NCBI RefSeq assembly: GCF_000212355.1
Contig: NC_015496.1
Coordinates: 1,736,001-1,800,000 of the forward strand
DNA: 64,000 bases
DNA from: Dokdonia sp. 4H-3-7-5
GTDB taxonomy: Bacteria > Bacteroidota > Bacteroidia > Flavobacteriales > Flavobacteriaceae
Direction of reading: 5' to 3'
Shown here: positions 15,964-24,632 of the stretch, piece by piece
How positions within the stretch are numbered: position 1 is the stretch's first letter
How the letters are laid out: each line of letters starts with the position of its first letter
Position numbers and translations under genes: made by a program
Notes under the pieces: model-generated
Seen by the model: only the letters and a program-made list of their open reading frames with translations
Database searches by the model: none
Told to the model about the DNA's origin: nothing

Positions 15964-17778
15964 TTATAACATAGTTGATAGAATGAATGTTGCTAGTATC
16001 CATAAGATAATGGAGAGCATACCGCCTATAATTAAAAAATGTTTGAACTTATAGATACCTGTTCCGTAAATGAGAGTGTTGGTCTGGTAACCCACAGGGG
16101 TGAAAAAACTAAAATTTGCAGCAAACATAACTGCTAGAATAAATGGTTTTACTGGAAGACTTAATCCGGCAGCTAGTGATAGCGCTATAGGAGTCATAAT
16201 TATAGCTGTGGCGTTATTTGAGATGGTACCACTTATTAACATGGTGAAGCCAAAAAGCAAGGCGATGACAACGGTAGGTGTTTGACCGTCTAGAAGCGTG
16301 AGTAGGTTTTCTGACAGCCATGTATCTGCGCCAGTGTTAGTCATAGCAACTCCCAGAGGAATCATGCCTGCAAGTAAAAATATAATTTGCCAGTTTATTT
16401 TGTGATACACATTTTCAAGTGAAATTGAGTTGGTGAGGAGCATGGCGGCAACTCCAGTAAGGGAAGCTCCTAAAATAGAGAGAACTCCAGAAGCCGCTAA
16501 GCCTATTACGCCTAACAGAATTATTAATGCAATGCTCTTTTGTAGTGTGGTCTTTCCTATTTTGTAGTCATGCTCATTTAAAATAGCGATGTTTTGTATG
16601 CTGTTTAATCTAGATATGGCAGTGGTTTGTGTTTCTACCAGTAAACGGTCTCCAGGTTTTACTCTTATGTTGTCAACATTTTTTCGCAGTAATCTTTCTT
16701 GAGTATTTCTTATGTTCTTTCGTTTGTTAATAGCAATAGGAAATGCGCCCTGAAGCGACATGTTTCTTAGGTTTTTAATGGTTTTACCTATCATTTCGGA
16801 CCCAGGAAGTATAAGTAACTCTACATAGGTGAGTTTTTTATTTTCTGATTGTTGTTGTTCTTCGTTGTCAATTTTGGCGTTGTTTTCTTCCTGTTTCTCA
16901 TTAAAGCTTATTTCATTGGTAGCTGATAGATCAGTAATCTCAGAAATTTCTGAGAGCAGAATAAGTTCGTCGTCTTCTTGTATGGTTACGTATTTTCCTG
17001 GCGCATTAATGACTTGGCGGTCTCTAATGAGTTTTAGAATATGCCCATTTTGGTTGGTTAAGAAGTCTATGTCTGCAATCTTCTTTCCTATAAAGGAAGC
17101 TTCTGGTTTTACTTTAATTGAGAATACATACTTGTCAATTCCGTAATCACCCTGTAGGTCTTTGCTTTTGTCTTTCGGTAAAAAGCGCGAGGCAATAGTC
17201 ATAAAAATTACACCTACTAGAACAAATGCTAGACCTATAAAGGAAAACTCAAAAAAGCCTAAGCTTTCTGCTCCAGCTTCCTTGGCGAGGGAGTTTACGA
17301 TAAGGTTAGTAGAAGTTCCCATAAGCGTACAGCTTCCTCCTAAAATTCCAGCAAAGGAAATAGGCATTAAGAGTTTTGAAGATGAAAAGTTATACTTTTC
17401 TGCAAGTTGAGAAACAATCTTTATGAAGATAATCACCACTGCTGTAGTGCTTATAAATGCAGATATGCCTGCAGATACAATCATAAATGCTGGCGTGATA
17501 AGTATAAGTGGCAAGAGTTTGAGTTTTCTAATGCCATCTGTAAGCCATTGTATGACCCCATTTTCTTCTAATCCTACAGCTAGAATCATGAGTGATAAAA
17601 TGGTTATAGTTGCGGCGTTAGAAAAGCCGCTTATTGCTTCTTCTGGTGTAGTGAGTCCTAGGAGTAGTAGTGAGACTACTACAAACAGTGCAATCTTATC
17701 AATTGGGAAAAACTCTGTAACAAAGAGTATTATAGTGGCTCCAATTATTAGAAACACTAAAAGAATAGGTAGTTCCAT
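15964..17778 (-). CDS. SLC13/ArsB-clan permease with two internal TrkA-C (RCK_C) domains
   Basis: A 604-residue transporter with two membrane halves, roughly residues 1-190 and 400-604. Between them lies a soluble insert with two RCK_C-like units (FSIKVKPEASFIGKKIADI... and VELLILPGSEMIGKTIKNL...). This is the layout of sulfate, dicarboxylate or sodium-coupled anion permeases often annotated as SLC13 family or SAC1-like. Conserved glycine/serine-rich segments (GGSCTLMGTSTNLIVNSL and the later SGTISNNATAIIMTPIAL) are the usual helix hairpin and substrate-site pair of this clan. The substrate is probably sulfate or a dicarboxylate. The linked MscS gene suggests an osmotic setting, but this is inference. 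Confidence 0.87.
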   Translation of the reverse strand: MELPILLVFLIIGATIILFVTEFFPIDKIALFVVVSLLLLGLTTPEEAISGFSNAATITILSLMILAVGLEENGVIQWLTDGIRKLKLLPLILITPAFMIVSAGISAFISTTAVVIIFIKIVSQLAEKYNFSSSKLLMPISFAGILGGSCTLMGTSTNLIVNSLAKEAGAESLGFFEFSFIGLAFVLVGVIFMTIASRFLPKDKSKDLQGDYGIDKYVFSIKVKPEASFIGKKIADIDFLTNQNGHILKLIRDRQVINAPGKYVTIQEDDELILLSEISEITDLSATNEISFNEKQEENNAKIDNEEQQQSENKKLTYVELLILPGSEMIGKTIKNLRNMSLQGAFPIAINKRKNIRNTQERLLRKNVDNIRVKPGDRLLVETQTTAISRLNSIQNIAILNEHDYKIGKTTLQKSIALIILLGVIGLAASGVLSILGASLTGVAAMLLTNSISLENVYHKINWQIIFLLAGMIPLGVAMTNTGADTWLSENLLTLLDGQTPTVVIALLFGFTMLISGTISNNATAIIMTPIALSLAAGLSLPVKPFILAVMFAANFSFFTPVGYQTNTLIYGTGIYKFKHFLIIGGMLSIILWILATFILSTML

Positions 17779-17967
17779 ATTTGATTTTAATGAAGATGTT
17801 GTTGATCTCCTAGTATAAATCTACAGTGGATTGACTTAATGTGATATGACTTTGTGTATATTTTGTGAGAATATTTATATATTCTTTAATTGTAGTTATT
17901 TGCTTTTGGTTAGTGAGTGTTAAGTATCACAAGTAAGCTAATGGTTTGCGTGTATTGTGTGGTGTTA

Positions 17968-17983
17968 CGCTTTCGCGAAAGCA
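17968..17983. repeat. Iterated palindrome, one end mismatch, intergenic
   Basis: CGCTTTCGCGAAAGCA. It lies in the 279-bp space (17779-18057) between the SLC13 transporter start and the usp gene stop. Nothing else is recognisable there. Confidence 0.92.
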
Positions 17984-18057
17984 TAAAAAATCTAGAGCAC
18001 ATCAAGAGTGAATATTCCCTCAAATATTCAGTAATGAATTATGATCTAGACTATATT

Positions 18058-18891
18058 TTAAATTCTAAAAGTGATTACGGGTCGTTTTGCGTGATTTACA
18101 AGTCCTTCACTCAAGGATCCATTTAAGAAATGAGCGAGTCCTTTGCGGCCGTGGGTTGCGATACCTACGAGTCCAGAGTCAATCATCTCTGCAAAGTGAA
18201 GGATACCGCTTTCTATCGTGTTGTCATTATAGATGTTTAATGTGCAATTTTCTACTTGCCCTTCTACATCCATGAACTTTTTCATTTGTTCTTCAACCTC
18301 ATGAGTTGATCTAAAGTCTCCAGGTGTATTTACATAAAGCATGTGAAGTTGTGCGTTGTTTATTTTGGCAAATGCGATAGCTTGTTTAAAAGCATTGTGA
18401 TTCTCTGCTTGAAAGTCAAGCGCATAAATAAAGTTTTCAATTTCAAAATGCTCATGTCTGTTCTTAATAATAAGTACTGGAATTTTAGAATTACGCACTA
18501 CTTTCTCTGCATTCGAACCAATAAAGAATTCATGTAAACCGCTATCTCCGTGGGATCCCATGACAATTAGGTCTGATTGATATTTGTCTACATAATCCAT
18601 AATTCCCTCAAATGCACCGTCAAACTCTGCACTTTCTTCTATAGTTACTCCATCAAGAAAAGGTGCGCTCATCATAGATTCAAATCTTTGATGAGCAAGT
18701 TTCATGAAGAAAATTGCCTCGGGAAGTTCGCTTTGATTTCCGGTAACAGCATCTACGAGTGTCATGGGGAGGTCTACCATGTGCAGTAAATTAATAGACG
18801 CATTGTGTTTCTTTGCTAAATCTGCAGCAACTCTTAGCGCATTTTCGGCCTGTTCAGAAAAATCTGTGGGTACAAGTATTTTTTTAATCAT
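18058..18891 (-). CDS. Tandem universal stress protein (UspA family)
   Basis: A 277-residue cytoplasmic protein with two Usp domains. Domain 1 (about 1-145) starts MIKKILVPTDFSEQA and ends with the ATP-binding pattern GSHGDSGLHEFFIGSNAEKV, the G-x2-G-x9-G-S/N form. Domain 2 (about 150-277) ends IATHGRKGLAHFLNGSLSEGL, which also keeps the glycines needed for nucleotide binding. Such tandem Usp proteins in Bacteroidota are induced by stress and starvation and probably bind ATP. It is monocistronic; the upstream space contains the divergent rimP promoter. No regulatory site specific to it was recognised. Confidence 0.9.
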   Translation of the reverse strand: MIKKILVPTDFSEQAENALRVAADLAKKHNASINLLHMVDLPMTLVDAVTGNQSELPEAIFFMKLAHQRFESMMSAPFLDGVTIEESAEFDGAFEGIMDYVDKYQSDLIVMGSHGDSGLHEFFIGSNAEKVVRNSKIPVLIIKNRHEHFEIENFIYALDFQAENHNAFKQAIAFAKINNAQLHMLYVNTPGDFRSTHEVEEQMKKFMDVEGQVENCTLNIYNDNTIESGILHFAEMIDSGLVGIATHGRKGLAHFLNGSLSEGLVNHAKRPVITFRI

Positions 18892-19036
18892 GCTAATAAT
18901 TATTTAGTGAATCTGGATATCAAGATAGACGCGCTGTCGTCCCGTAGTACAGATGTAAATACTCATTAAGAAAGGCATCTTAAATTTACAAAATAATACT
19001 CACGGTTTTAGGCTTTTAAAAACGGATAATTTGTAG

Positions 19037-19044
19037 TATATTTG
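19037..19044 (+). promoter_or_regulatory. Promoter -7 box for rimP-nusA-infB
   Basis: TATATTTG matches TAnnTTTG. Transcription would begin near 19050, about 20 nt before the leader hairpin at 19071-19090. No clear -33 TTG is seen. Confidence 0.6.
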
Positions 19045-19069
19045 CACCGTTGAAAGACGAAGTGAATAC

Positions 19070-19095
19070 AGAGGGGACAGCGGTCCCCTCTTTTT
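19070..19095 (+). promoter_or_regulatory. Leader hairpin with T-run ahead of rimP (attenuator-like)
   Basis: GAGGGGAC (19071-19078) and GTCCCCTC (19083-19090) form a perfect 8-bp GC-rich stem with a 4-nt loop, followed by TTTTT. This has the form of an intrinsic terminator, yet it lies inside the presumed 5' leader, about 10 nt before the rimP start codon. Since the operon encodes the termination/antitermination factor NusA, attenuation is plausible but not shown. Confidence 0.7.
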
Positions 19096-19105
19096 ATAGG
19101 CTTAT

Positions 19106-19570
19106 ATGTTGAAGGAAAAAGTAACCAATTTACTACAAGAAGCGCTGGATGAGAATCCAAGTTTATTTTTGATTAGTCTTGATATTCAAGGAAATAACGA
19201 GGTTAAAATCATTATAGACGGTGATAGTGGTGTGACAGTTGAGGATTGCATGGCGGTGAGTCGTAAGGTAGAACATAACTTAGATCGTGAGGAAGAAGAC
19301 TTCTCGCTAGAAGTGATGTCTGCTGGCGCAACGAGCCCTTTGGAAATTCCGAGACAGTACAAAAAGAATATAGGTAGACACCTAGAAGTGAAGACGCAGG
19401 ATGGTGAGAAAATCGAAGGGTTGATGACCGAGGCGACAGATGCAGAGATTACGCTTACTTGGAAAACAAGAGAGCCTAAGCCTGTAGGTAAAGGAAAAGT
19501 AACTGTCGAAAAGATAGAAACATTCCCTTACAATGAGATAGTTCAAGCAAAAGTGATGATTAAATTTTAA
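19106..19570 (+). CDS. rimP: Ribosome maturation factor RimP
   Basis: A 154-residue protein. Its N-terminal alpha-beta domain contains IIDGDSGVTVEDCMAVSRKVEHNLD and LEVMSAGATSPLEIPRQY, the usual RimP sequence pattern (DxxxGVTxxDC.xxSR; LEVSSPG in many species). The C-terminal SH3-like barrel follows from about residue 90. RimP binds the 30S subunit during assembly and promotes incorporation of late ribosomal proteins. It is the first gene of the conserved rimP-nusA-infB operon, 11 bp before nusA. The leader upstream contains a strong GC hairpin that may regulate the operon. Confidence 0.95.
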   Translation: MLKEKVTNLLQEALDENPSLFLISLDIQGNNEVKIIIDGDSGVTVEDCMAVSRKVEHNLDREEEDFSLEVMSAGATSPLEIPRQYKKNIGRHLEVKTQDGEKIEGLMTEATDAEITLTWKTREPKPVGKGKVTVEKIETFPYNEIVQAKVMIKF

Positions 19571-19581
19571 CAAATGTTGAT

Positions 19582-20814
19582 ATGGAGAATTTAGCGTTAA
19601 TCGATTCTTTTTCAGAATTCAAGGACGATAAATTAATAGATCGTGTAACCTTAATGGCCATCTTAGAAGAGGTGTTCAGAAGTACGTTAAAGAGACGTTT
19701 TGGTAGTGATGATAACTTTGATATTATTATAAATCCTGATAAAGGAGATCTTGAGATCTGGCGTAACCGTGTGGTTGTGGCAGATGGTGAGGTTGAAGAT
19801 GATAATGAAGAGATTTCATTAACTGATGCTCGCAAGATTGAGGAAGATTTTGAAGTAGGAGAAGATGTTTCTGAGGAGGTAAAGCTTTTTGACTTAGGTC
19901 GACGTTCTATTTTGGCATTGCGTCAAAATTTAATTAGCAAGATTCACGAGCATGATAATACTAACATTTACAAGCAGTTTAAAGAGCTTGAAGGTGAGTT
20001 GTATACTGCAGAGGTGCATCATATAAGACATAGAGCGATCATTTTACTTGATGATGATGGAAACGAGATTATCTTGCCAAAAGATCGTCAGATTCCTTCA
20101 GATTTTTTCCGTAAAGGAGAAAATGTACGTGGAGTAATTGAGAGCGTAGAGTTGAAGGGTAATAAGCCTTCAATTGTTATGTCTCGTACATCCCCATTGT
20201 TCTTAGAAAAATTATTTGAGTCTGAAATACCAGAAGTTTTTGATGGTTTAATTACTGTCAAGAATGTTGTGCGTATACCAGGGGAGAAGGCAAAAGTAGC
20301 AGTAGACTCTTATGATGATCGTATTGATCCAGTAGGAGCCTGTGTAGGTATGAAGGGTTCTCGTATTCACGGTATTGTACGTGAGTTAGGAAATGAGAAT
20401 ATTGATGTGATAAATTACACAACAAACCTTAACTTGTATATTACTAGAGCTTTAAGCCCTGCGCGTATTACAAGTATTAAGATTAATGAGGAAAATAAAA
20501 CCGCACAAGCAGTTCTTAAACCTGAAGAGGTTAGTAAGGCTATAGGTCGCGGTGGTCATAACATTCGTTTGGCCGGACAGCTTACTGGATATGAGATTGA
20601 CGTTTACAGAGAAGGGGTAGAGGAAGACGTTGAGCTTACAGAATTTTCAGATGAGATAGAAGCGTGGGTGATTGAAGCTTTCGCGAAAATTGGTCTTGAT
20701 ACCGCAAGAAGCGTATTAGAGCAAGATGCAGAAGATCTAGTACGTCGTACAGATTTAGAAGAAGAAACAGTTCTTGATGTGATGAGAATCCTTAAGGCAG
20801 AATTTGAAGAATAG
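19582..20814 (+). CDS. nusA: Transcription termination/antitermination factor NusA
   Basis: A 410-residue NusA, shorter than the 495-residue E. coli protein because the C-terminal acidic repeats are reduced; this is usual in Bacteroidota. The N-terminal RNA polymerase-binding domain spans about 1-130, an S1 domain about 135-200, then KH1 (GACVGMKGSRIHGIVRELGNE) and KH2 (AIGRGGHNIRLAGQLTGYEI). It modulates pausing, intrinsic termination and antitermination. A degenerate palindrome at 20677-20688 encodes EAFAK in the C-terminal part. It is located between rimP and infB, as in most bacteria. Confidence 0.96.
   Translation: MENLALIDSFSEFKDDKLIDRVTLMAILEEVFRSTLKRRFGSDDNFDIIINPDKGDLEIWRNRVVVADGEVEDDNEEISLTDARKIEEDFEVGEDVSEEVKLFDLGRRSILALRQNLISKIHEHDNTNIYKQFKELEGELYTAEVHHIRHRAIILLDDDGNEIILPKDRQIPSDFFRKGENVRGVIESVELKGNKPSIVMSRTSPLFLEKLFESEIPEVFDGLITVKNVVRIPGEKAKVAVDSYDDRIDPVGACVGMKGSRIHGIVRELGNENIDVINYTTNLNLYITRALSPARITSIKINEENKTAQAVLKPEEVSKAIGRGGHNIRLAGQLTGYEIDVYREGVEEDVELTEFSDEIEAWVIEAFAKIGLDTARSVLEQDAEDLVRRTDLEEETVLDVMRILKAEFEE
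20677..20688. repeat. Iterated palindrome, asymmetric variant, within nusA
   Basis: GCTTTCGCGAAA followed by AT, the same right-arm form (GAAAAT) as the variant at 56513. It encodes EAFAKIG and may be coincidence in a conserved gene. Confidence 0.55.
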
Positions 20815-20866
20815 AGTACCCTACAAGCGGAAGTAAGTAGGTTAAGAATAAAATTTAGAGCAGTTT

Positions 20867-23686
20867 ATGGCAGCAGCAACAATGCGATTAAACAAGGTAT
20901 TACGAGAAATGAACATTTCTCTTGATCGTGCCGTTGAGTTCCTAGGAACCAAAGGTATCGAGATAGAGGCGCGTCCGACTACGAAAATCACTACGGAGGT
21001 TTACGAGGTGCTTTCGGGGGAATTTCAAACGGATGCCAATAAGAAAGTAGCTTCTAAGGAAGTTGCCGAAGCAAAAGAGAAAGAGAAGGAGGCACTGCGC
21101 GCCGCTCGAGAAGTTGAGATCGAAGCAAAAGCTGAGGCAAAAGCCGAGGCGCCTAAAAAGCAAGAGGTTGTTAAGGCTAAAGCACAGCTTAGCGGACCAA
21201 AGCAAGTGGGTAAAATCGATCTTAGTAAACCAGCAGGAAATATAGCAGACCGTAAGGAAGCTAAAAAAGAAGCTGTAGAAGATGTGAAGCCAGTGGAAGA
21301 GGTTAAGCCTGTAAAAGAGGTGAAGACTGAAGACGCGGCTACTCCAAAGGTAGATGTGAAAGAAACTCCAGCTCCTGTGGTCGAAGCAAAGAAGGAAGAG
21401 GTTAAATCTGAAATCAAAGCTAAAGCGCCAGAGAAAAAGGAAGCTTCAGTAGCTAAAAAGGAAGAAGCAAAACCTGCGGATTCTAAAGCTAAGAAAGAGG
21501 AAAAAGAAGTGCGTTTAGGGGACGAAGTTCTCAAGACGGATTATAAAAAACTTAACGGTCCTAACTTTACAGGGCAGAAGATTGATCTTTCTAAGTTTAA
21601 AAAACCTGAGAAAAAATCATCTGCTTCCGACGATAAGAAAAAACGTCGTCGCCGTATTACAAAGCCAGGAACTACTACAGGTGGTTCAAAACCTGGAGGA
21701 AATAATACGCGTGGGGGTAATAATTCTCGAGGCGGAAATAACGCTGGTAAAGGTAGAGGTCGTGTTGTCAAAGCAGAGCCTACTGAAGAAGAAGTACAAA
21801 AGCAAATTCGTGAGACTCTTGAAAAACTTCAAGGAAAGTCAAGCAAAGGAAAAGGAGCAAAATATCGTCGTGATAAGCGTGATCAACACCGTCAGAAGAC
21901 AGAAGATGATCAGGCACAGCAGGATATAGAAAGTAAAATCCTTAAAGTAACAGAATTTGTTACGGTAAGTGAGGTTGCTACTATGATGGATGTAGGTGTT
22001 ACTCAAATTATATCAGCGTGTATGTCACTTGGTATGATGGTGACAATGAACCAGCGTCTTGATGCAGAAACGATTTCTATTGTTGCAGATGAGTTTGGAT
22101 ATACAGTAGAATTTGTAAATGCAGACATCGAGGATTCTATCGAAGAGGTAGTTGACTTGCCAGAAGATCTTGTTGAAAGAGCTCCTATTGTAACTGTAAT
22201 GGGTCACGTAGATCATGGTAAAACATCTTTACTTGATTACATACGTGAAGAAAACGTTATTGCAGGTGAGAGTGGAGGAATCACACAGCACATTGGTGCT
22301 TACGGTGTACAACTTGAAAATGGTAAAAAGGTAGCATTCTTAGATACTCCAGGTCACGAAGCCTTTACGGCAATGCGTGCACGTGGTGCCCAGGTTACTG
22401 ATATTGCAGTAATCGTAGTTGCAGCAGATGATAGTATAATGCCACAAACTAAAGAGGCAATCTCTCACGCACAAGCAGCGGGAGTGCCTATCGTTTTTGC
22501 AATTAACAAGATAGATTTGCCAGCAGCAAATCCAGAGAAAATAAAAGAAGGACTTGCTCAAATGAATCTTCTAGTAGAAGATTGGGGAGGTAAAATACAA
22601 TCGCAAGAAATTTCTGCAAAGAAAGGAACTGGAGTTAAGGAATTACTTGAAAAAGTATTACTTGAAGCAGAGCTACTTGAGCTTAAGGCAAACCCTAATA
22701 GAAATGCAAATGGAACTGTAGTTGAAGCTTTCCTTGACAAAGGACGTGGCTATGTATCTACTATTCTTGTGCAGGCGGGTACGCTTGCGGTAGGTGATTA
22801 TGTATTAGCCGGTACAACATCTGGAAAGGTGAAGGCAATGCATGATGAGCGCGGTAAGAAAATTAAAAAAGCGGGTCCATCTACTCCGGTTTCAGTGTTA
22901 GGACTTGATGGAGCTCCTCAAGCTGGTGACAAGTTTGTTGTGATGTCAGATGAGCGTGAAGCAAAAGATATTGCAACAAAGCGTACGCAATTACAGCGTG
23001 AGCAAAACGTGCGTACACAACGTCATATTACACTTGATGAAATAGGTCGTCGTATCGCATTAGGAGACTTTAAGGAGCTTAATATTATCCTTAAAGGGGA
23101 TGTAGATGGATCAGTTGAGGCTCTTACAGATAGTTTCCAGAAATTATCTACAGAGGAAATCGCTGTAAATATTATTCACAAAGGTGTTGGTGCTATAACG
23201 GAAAGTGATGTGCTTCTAGCTTCTGCATCAGATGCAATAATCATTGGGTTTAATGTTCGACCAGCTGGAAATGCTAGACAAGTTGCAGATAAGGAAGAAA
23301 TCGATATCCGTACATACTCAATTATCTATGACGCGATAAACGATCTTAAAGATGCAATGGAAGGTATGCTTTCTCCAGAGATGAGAGAAGAGATAACTGG
23401 TACTGCAGAGATCCGTGAGACATTCAAGATATCTAAAGTGGGTACAATCGCAGGTTGTATGGTTATGAACGGTAAGATCTTTAGAAATTCAAACATCCGT
23501 CTTATCCGTGATAGTGTAGTGGTTTATACTGGTACTCTTGCGGCCTTAAAACGATTTAAGGATGACGTTAAGGAAGTATCAAAAGGATATGACTGTGGTA
23601 TGCAGATTAAGAATTACAACGATATTAAAATTGACGATGTAATCGAAGCATTCCAAGAAGTAGCTGTAAAGAAGAAGCTTAAATAG
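20867..23686 (+). CDS. infB: Translation initiation factor IF-2
   Basis: A 939-residue GTPase that brings fMet-tRNA to the 30S subunit. The N-terminal IF2_N motif ([21 protein letters not shown]) is followed by a 300-residue low-complexity region of Lys, Ala and Glu, then a Gly-Asn-Arg-rich stretch (about residues 265-300). A second IF2_N-like helix bundle precedes the G domain. G motifs are intact: GHVDHGKTS (about 445-453), [12 protein letters not shown] and SAK. The EF-Tu-like and IF-2 C-terminal domains follow. An intrinsic terminator closes the operon 25 bp after the stop. Confidence 0.97.
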   Translation: MAAATMRLNKVLREMNISLDRAVEFLGTKGIEIEARPTTKITTEVYEVLSGEFQTDANKKVASKEVAEAKEKEKEALRAAREVEIEAKAEAKAEAPKKQEVVKAKAQLSGPKQVGKIDLSKPAGNIADRKEAKKEAVEDVKPVEEVKPVKEVKTEDAATPKVDVKETPAPVVEAKKEEVKSEIKAKAPEKKEASVAKKEEAKPADSKAKKEEKEVRLGDEVLKTDYKKLNGPNFTGQKIDLSKFKKPEKKSSASDDKKKRRRRITKPGTTTGGSKPGGNNTRGGNNSRGGNNAGKGRGRVVKAEPTEEEVQKQIRETLEKLQGKSSKGKGAKYRRDKRDQHRQKTEDDQAQQDIESKILKVTEFVTVSEVATMMDVGVTQIISACMSLGMMVTMNQRLDAETISIVADEFGYTVEFVNADIEDSIEEVVDLPEDLVERAPIVTVMGHVDHGKTSLLDYIREENVIAGESGGITQHIGAYGVQLENGKKVAFLDTPGHEAFTAMRARGAQVTDIAVIVVAADDSIMPQTKEAISHAQAAGVPIVFAINKIDLPAANPEKIKEGLAQMNLLVEDWGGKIQSQEISAKKGTGVKELLEKVLLEAELLELKANPNRNANGTVVEAFLDKGRGYVSTILVQAGTLAVGDYVLAGTTSGKVKAMHDERGKKIKKAGPSTPVSVLGLDGAPQAGDKFVVMSDEREAKDIATKRTQLQREQNVRTQRHITLDEIGRRIALGDFKELNIILKGDVDGSVEALTDSFQKLSTEEIAVNIIHKGVGAITESDVLLASASDAIIIGFNVRPAGNARQVADKEEIDIRTYSIIYDAINDLKDAMEGMLSPEMREEITGTAEIRETFKISKVGTIAGCMVMNGKIFRNSNIRLIRDSVVVYTGTLAALKRFKDDVKEVSKGYDCGMQIKNYNDIKIDDVIEAFQEVAVKKKLK

Positions 23687-23710
23687 AATTACAGAATACT
23701 TAATTATATA

Positions 23711-23743
23711 AATCGCTTAGGAGTAATCTTAAGCGATTTTTTT
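23711..23743 (+). terminator. Intrinsic terminator after infB
   Basis: AATCGCTTA pairs with TAAGCGATT around a 12-nt loop and is followed by a T-run. A palindrome copy starts 4 bp further on. Confidence 0.88.
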
Positions 23744-23746
23744 ATG

Positions 23747-23762
23747 CGCTTTCGCGAAAGTG
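23747..23762. repeat. Iterated palindrome, one mismatch, immediately after infB terminator
   Basis: CGCTTTCGCGAAAGTG. The repeat is placed directly behind the terminator T-run. Confidence 0.88.
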
Positions 23763-23949
23763 TTACAGGCTAATTATAATGTTGCTTGTGATGTCTGTCG
23801 TTATCTCAATTAAGCGTAGTTGTTTGATTGCAATAGTAGGTTTGGTAAGGCTCAGGTTGAGCTCTGTTAGTGAAGTTGTGGTTGATGCGATTAGGGCTTT
23901 ATGAGCACCTTCTAATGTGTTTTGCTGGAGAGAACTATGTTTTCTAAAC
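23763..23949 (-). pseudogene. Possible remnant of a small gene (open frame without start codon)
   Basis: About 61 codons are open on the minus strand, ending at a TAA (23763-23765) next to the palindrome. The composition is protein-like (LNLSLTKPTIAIKQLRLIEI), but no ATG, GTG or TTG is in frame downstream of the preceding stop. It could be the decayed 3' part of a small helical protein or chance openness. The whole stretch 23687-24015 holds only this, the infB terminator, a palindrome and a possible minus-strand terminator. Confidence 0.25.
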
Positions 23950-23956
23950 TAAGCAT

Positions 23957-23991
23957 AAAAAAAACCCTTAAAAACAGTTGTGTTGATAAGG
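23957..23991 (-). terminator. Weak candidate terminator for the SPOR gene
   Basis: Read on the minus strand, a short CCTTA/TAAGG stem is followed by GTTTTTTTT. The stem is only 5-6 bp with a long loop, so confidence is low. Confidence 0.4.
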
Positions 23992-24015
23992 ATGTGTAAT
24001 TGGTGTCGTGATTGA

Positions 24016-24411
24016 TTAGTCGCGACCATCTGGTTTGAAGATGAAAGCGCTTGGAAAGTCTTTCTTAATTTCCATAAGAGCTCTGTCTGCCTCGCGTCTG
24101 TTTCTAAAACTTCCTATCCATACTTTATAGTTAGGGGTTTCGTGCTTTATAGACGAAGACCACGTCCCTACACGATTTCTGTATTTTTTTAATGTTGAGC
24201 TTGCAGTATTTAAGCTTCCAGAATAGAGTTGTATTTTATATCTATCTGTTAACTTACCTTCTTTTTCAAGACTGCTTTTTAAATCAAGAAGTTCTGTGAT
24301 TCTTTCATCTTGATTTATAGTAGATTGTGCGGTTTGTGCTTTCGCGAAAGCGAATGAAAACACAGCGGCGGCTAGTGTTAATTGTATGTTTTTAAACGTA
24401 ATGCCGTTCAT
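24016..24411 (-). CDS. Secreted SPOR-domain protein
   Basis: A 131-residue protein with a signal peptide (about residues 1-26, hydrophobic core LTLAAAVFSF) and a SPOR domain from about residue 55 to the end. The domain shows KIQLYSGSLNTASSTLKKYRN and the second repeat YKVWIGSFRNRREADRALMEI. SPOR domains bind denuded septal peptidoglycan, so a role at the division site or in cell wall metabolism is likely. A palindrome copy (24337-24352) encodes FAFAKAQ exactly at the end of the signal peptide, so the repeat appears to supply the Ala-x-Ala cleavage site. The gene stands alone, divergent from the actA operon. Confidence 0.85.
   Translation of the reverse strand: MNGITFKNIQLTLAAAVFSFAFAKAQTAQSTINQDERITELLDLKSSLEKEGKLTDRYKIQLYSGSLNTASSTLKKYRNRVGTWSSSIKHETPNYKVWIGSFRNRREADRALMEIKKDFPSAFIFKPDGRD
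24337..24352. repeat. Iterated palindrome, one mismatch, in a signal peptide
   Basis: TGCTTTCGCGAAAGCG. On the minus strand it is read as FAFAKA at the signal peptidase site of the SPOR protein. Confidence 0.92.
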
Positions 24412-24512
24412 AGTTGTTATATTTTTTGTAAAGGTAAAAGTTTAAAACTTAAACAAATTAAAATTATTATTTAGAACTATTATAAATTAATAAGAACCCT
24501 TGTAAGGTGTCT

Positions 24513-24541
24513 TTGAAAATGCCGTTTGTGTAGTATTTTTG
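24513..24541 (+). promoter_or_regulatory. Promoter of the act-cox operon
   Basis: TTG at 24513-24515, an 18-nt spacer and TATTTTTG at 24534-24541. The leader to the actA start codon would be about 85 nt. Confidence 0.65.
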
Positions 24542-24632
24542 CTAACCATTTTGCGTGCGAGATTAACAGGCTCTTAACAACATTATTTGTCTAAAAATCG
24601 TGCCATCTTTTTGAAGCTAATTCAATATTAAT

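Noticed and set aside
21025-21534. Long minus-strand open frame of Ser/Phe/Ala-rich sequence opposite infB
   Set aside because: It mirrors the Lys/Glu/Ala-rich region of IF-2; codon bias makes the opposite frame open.
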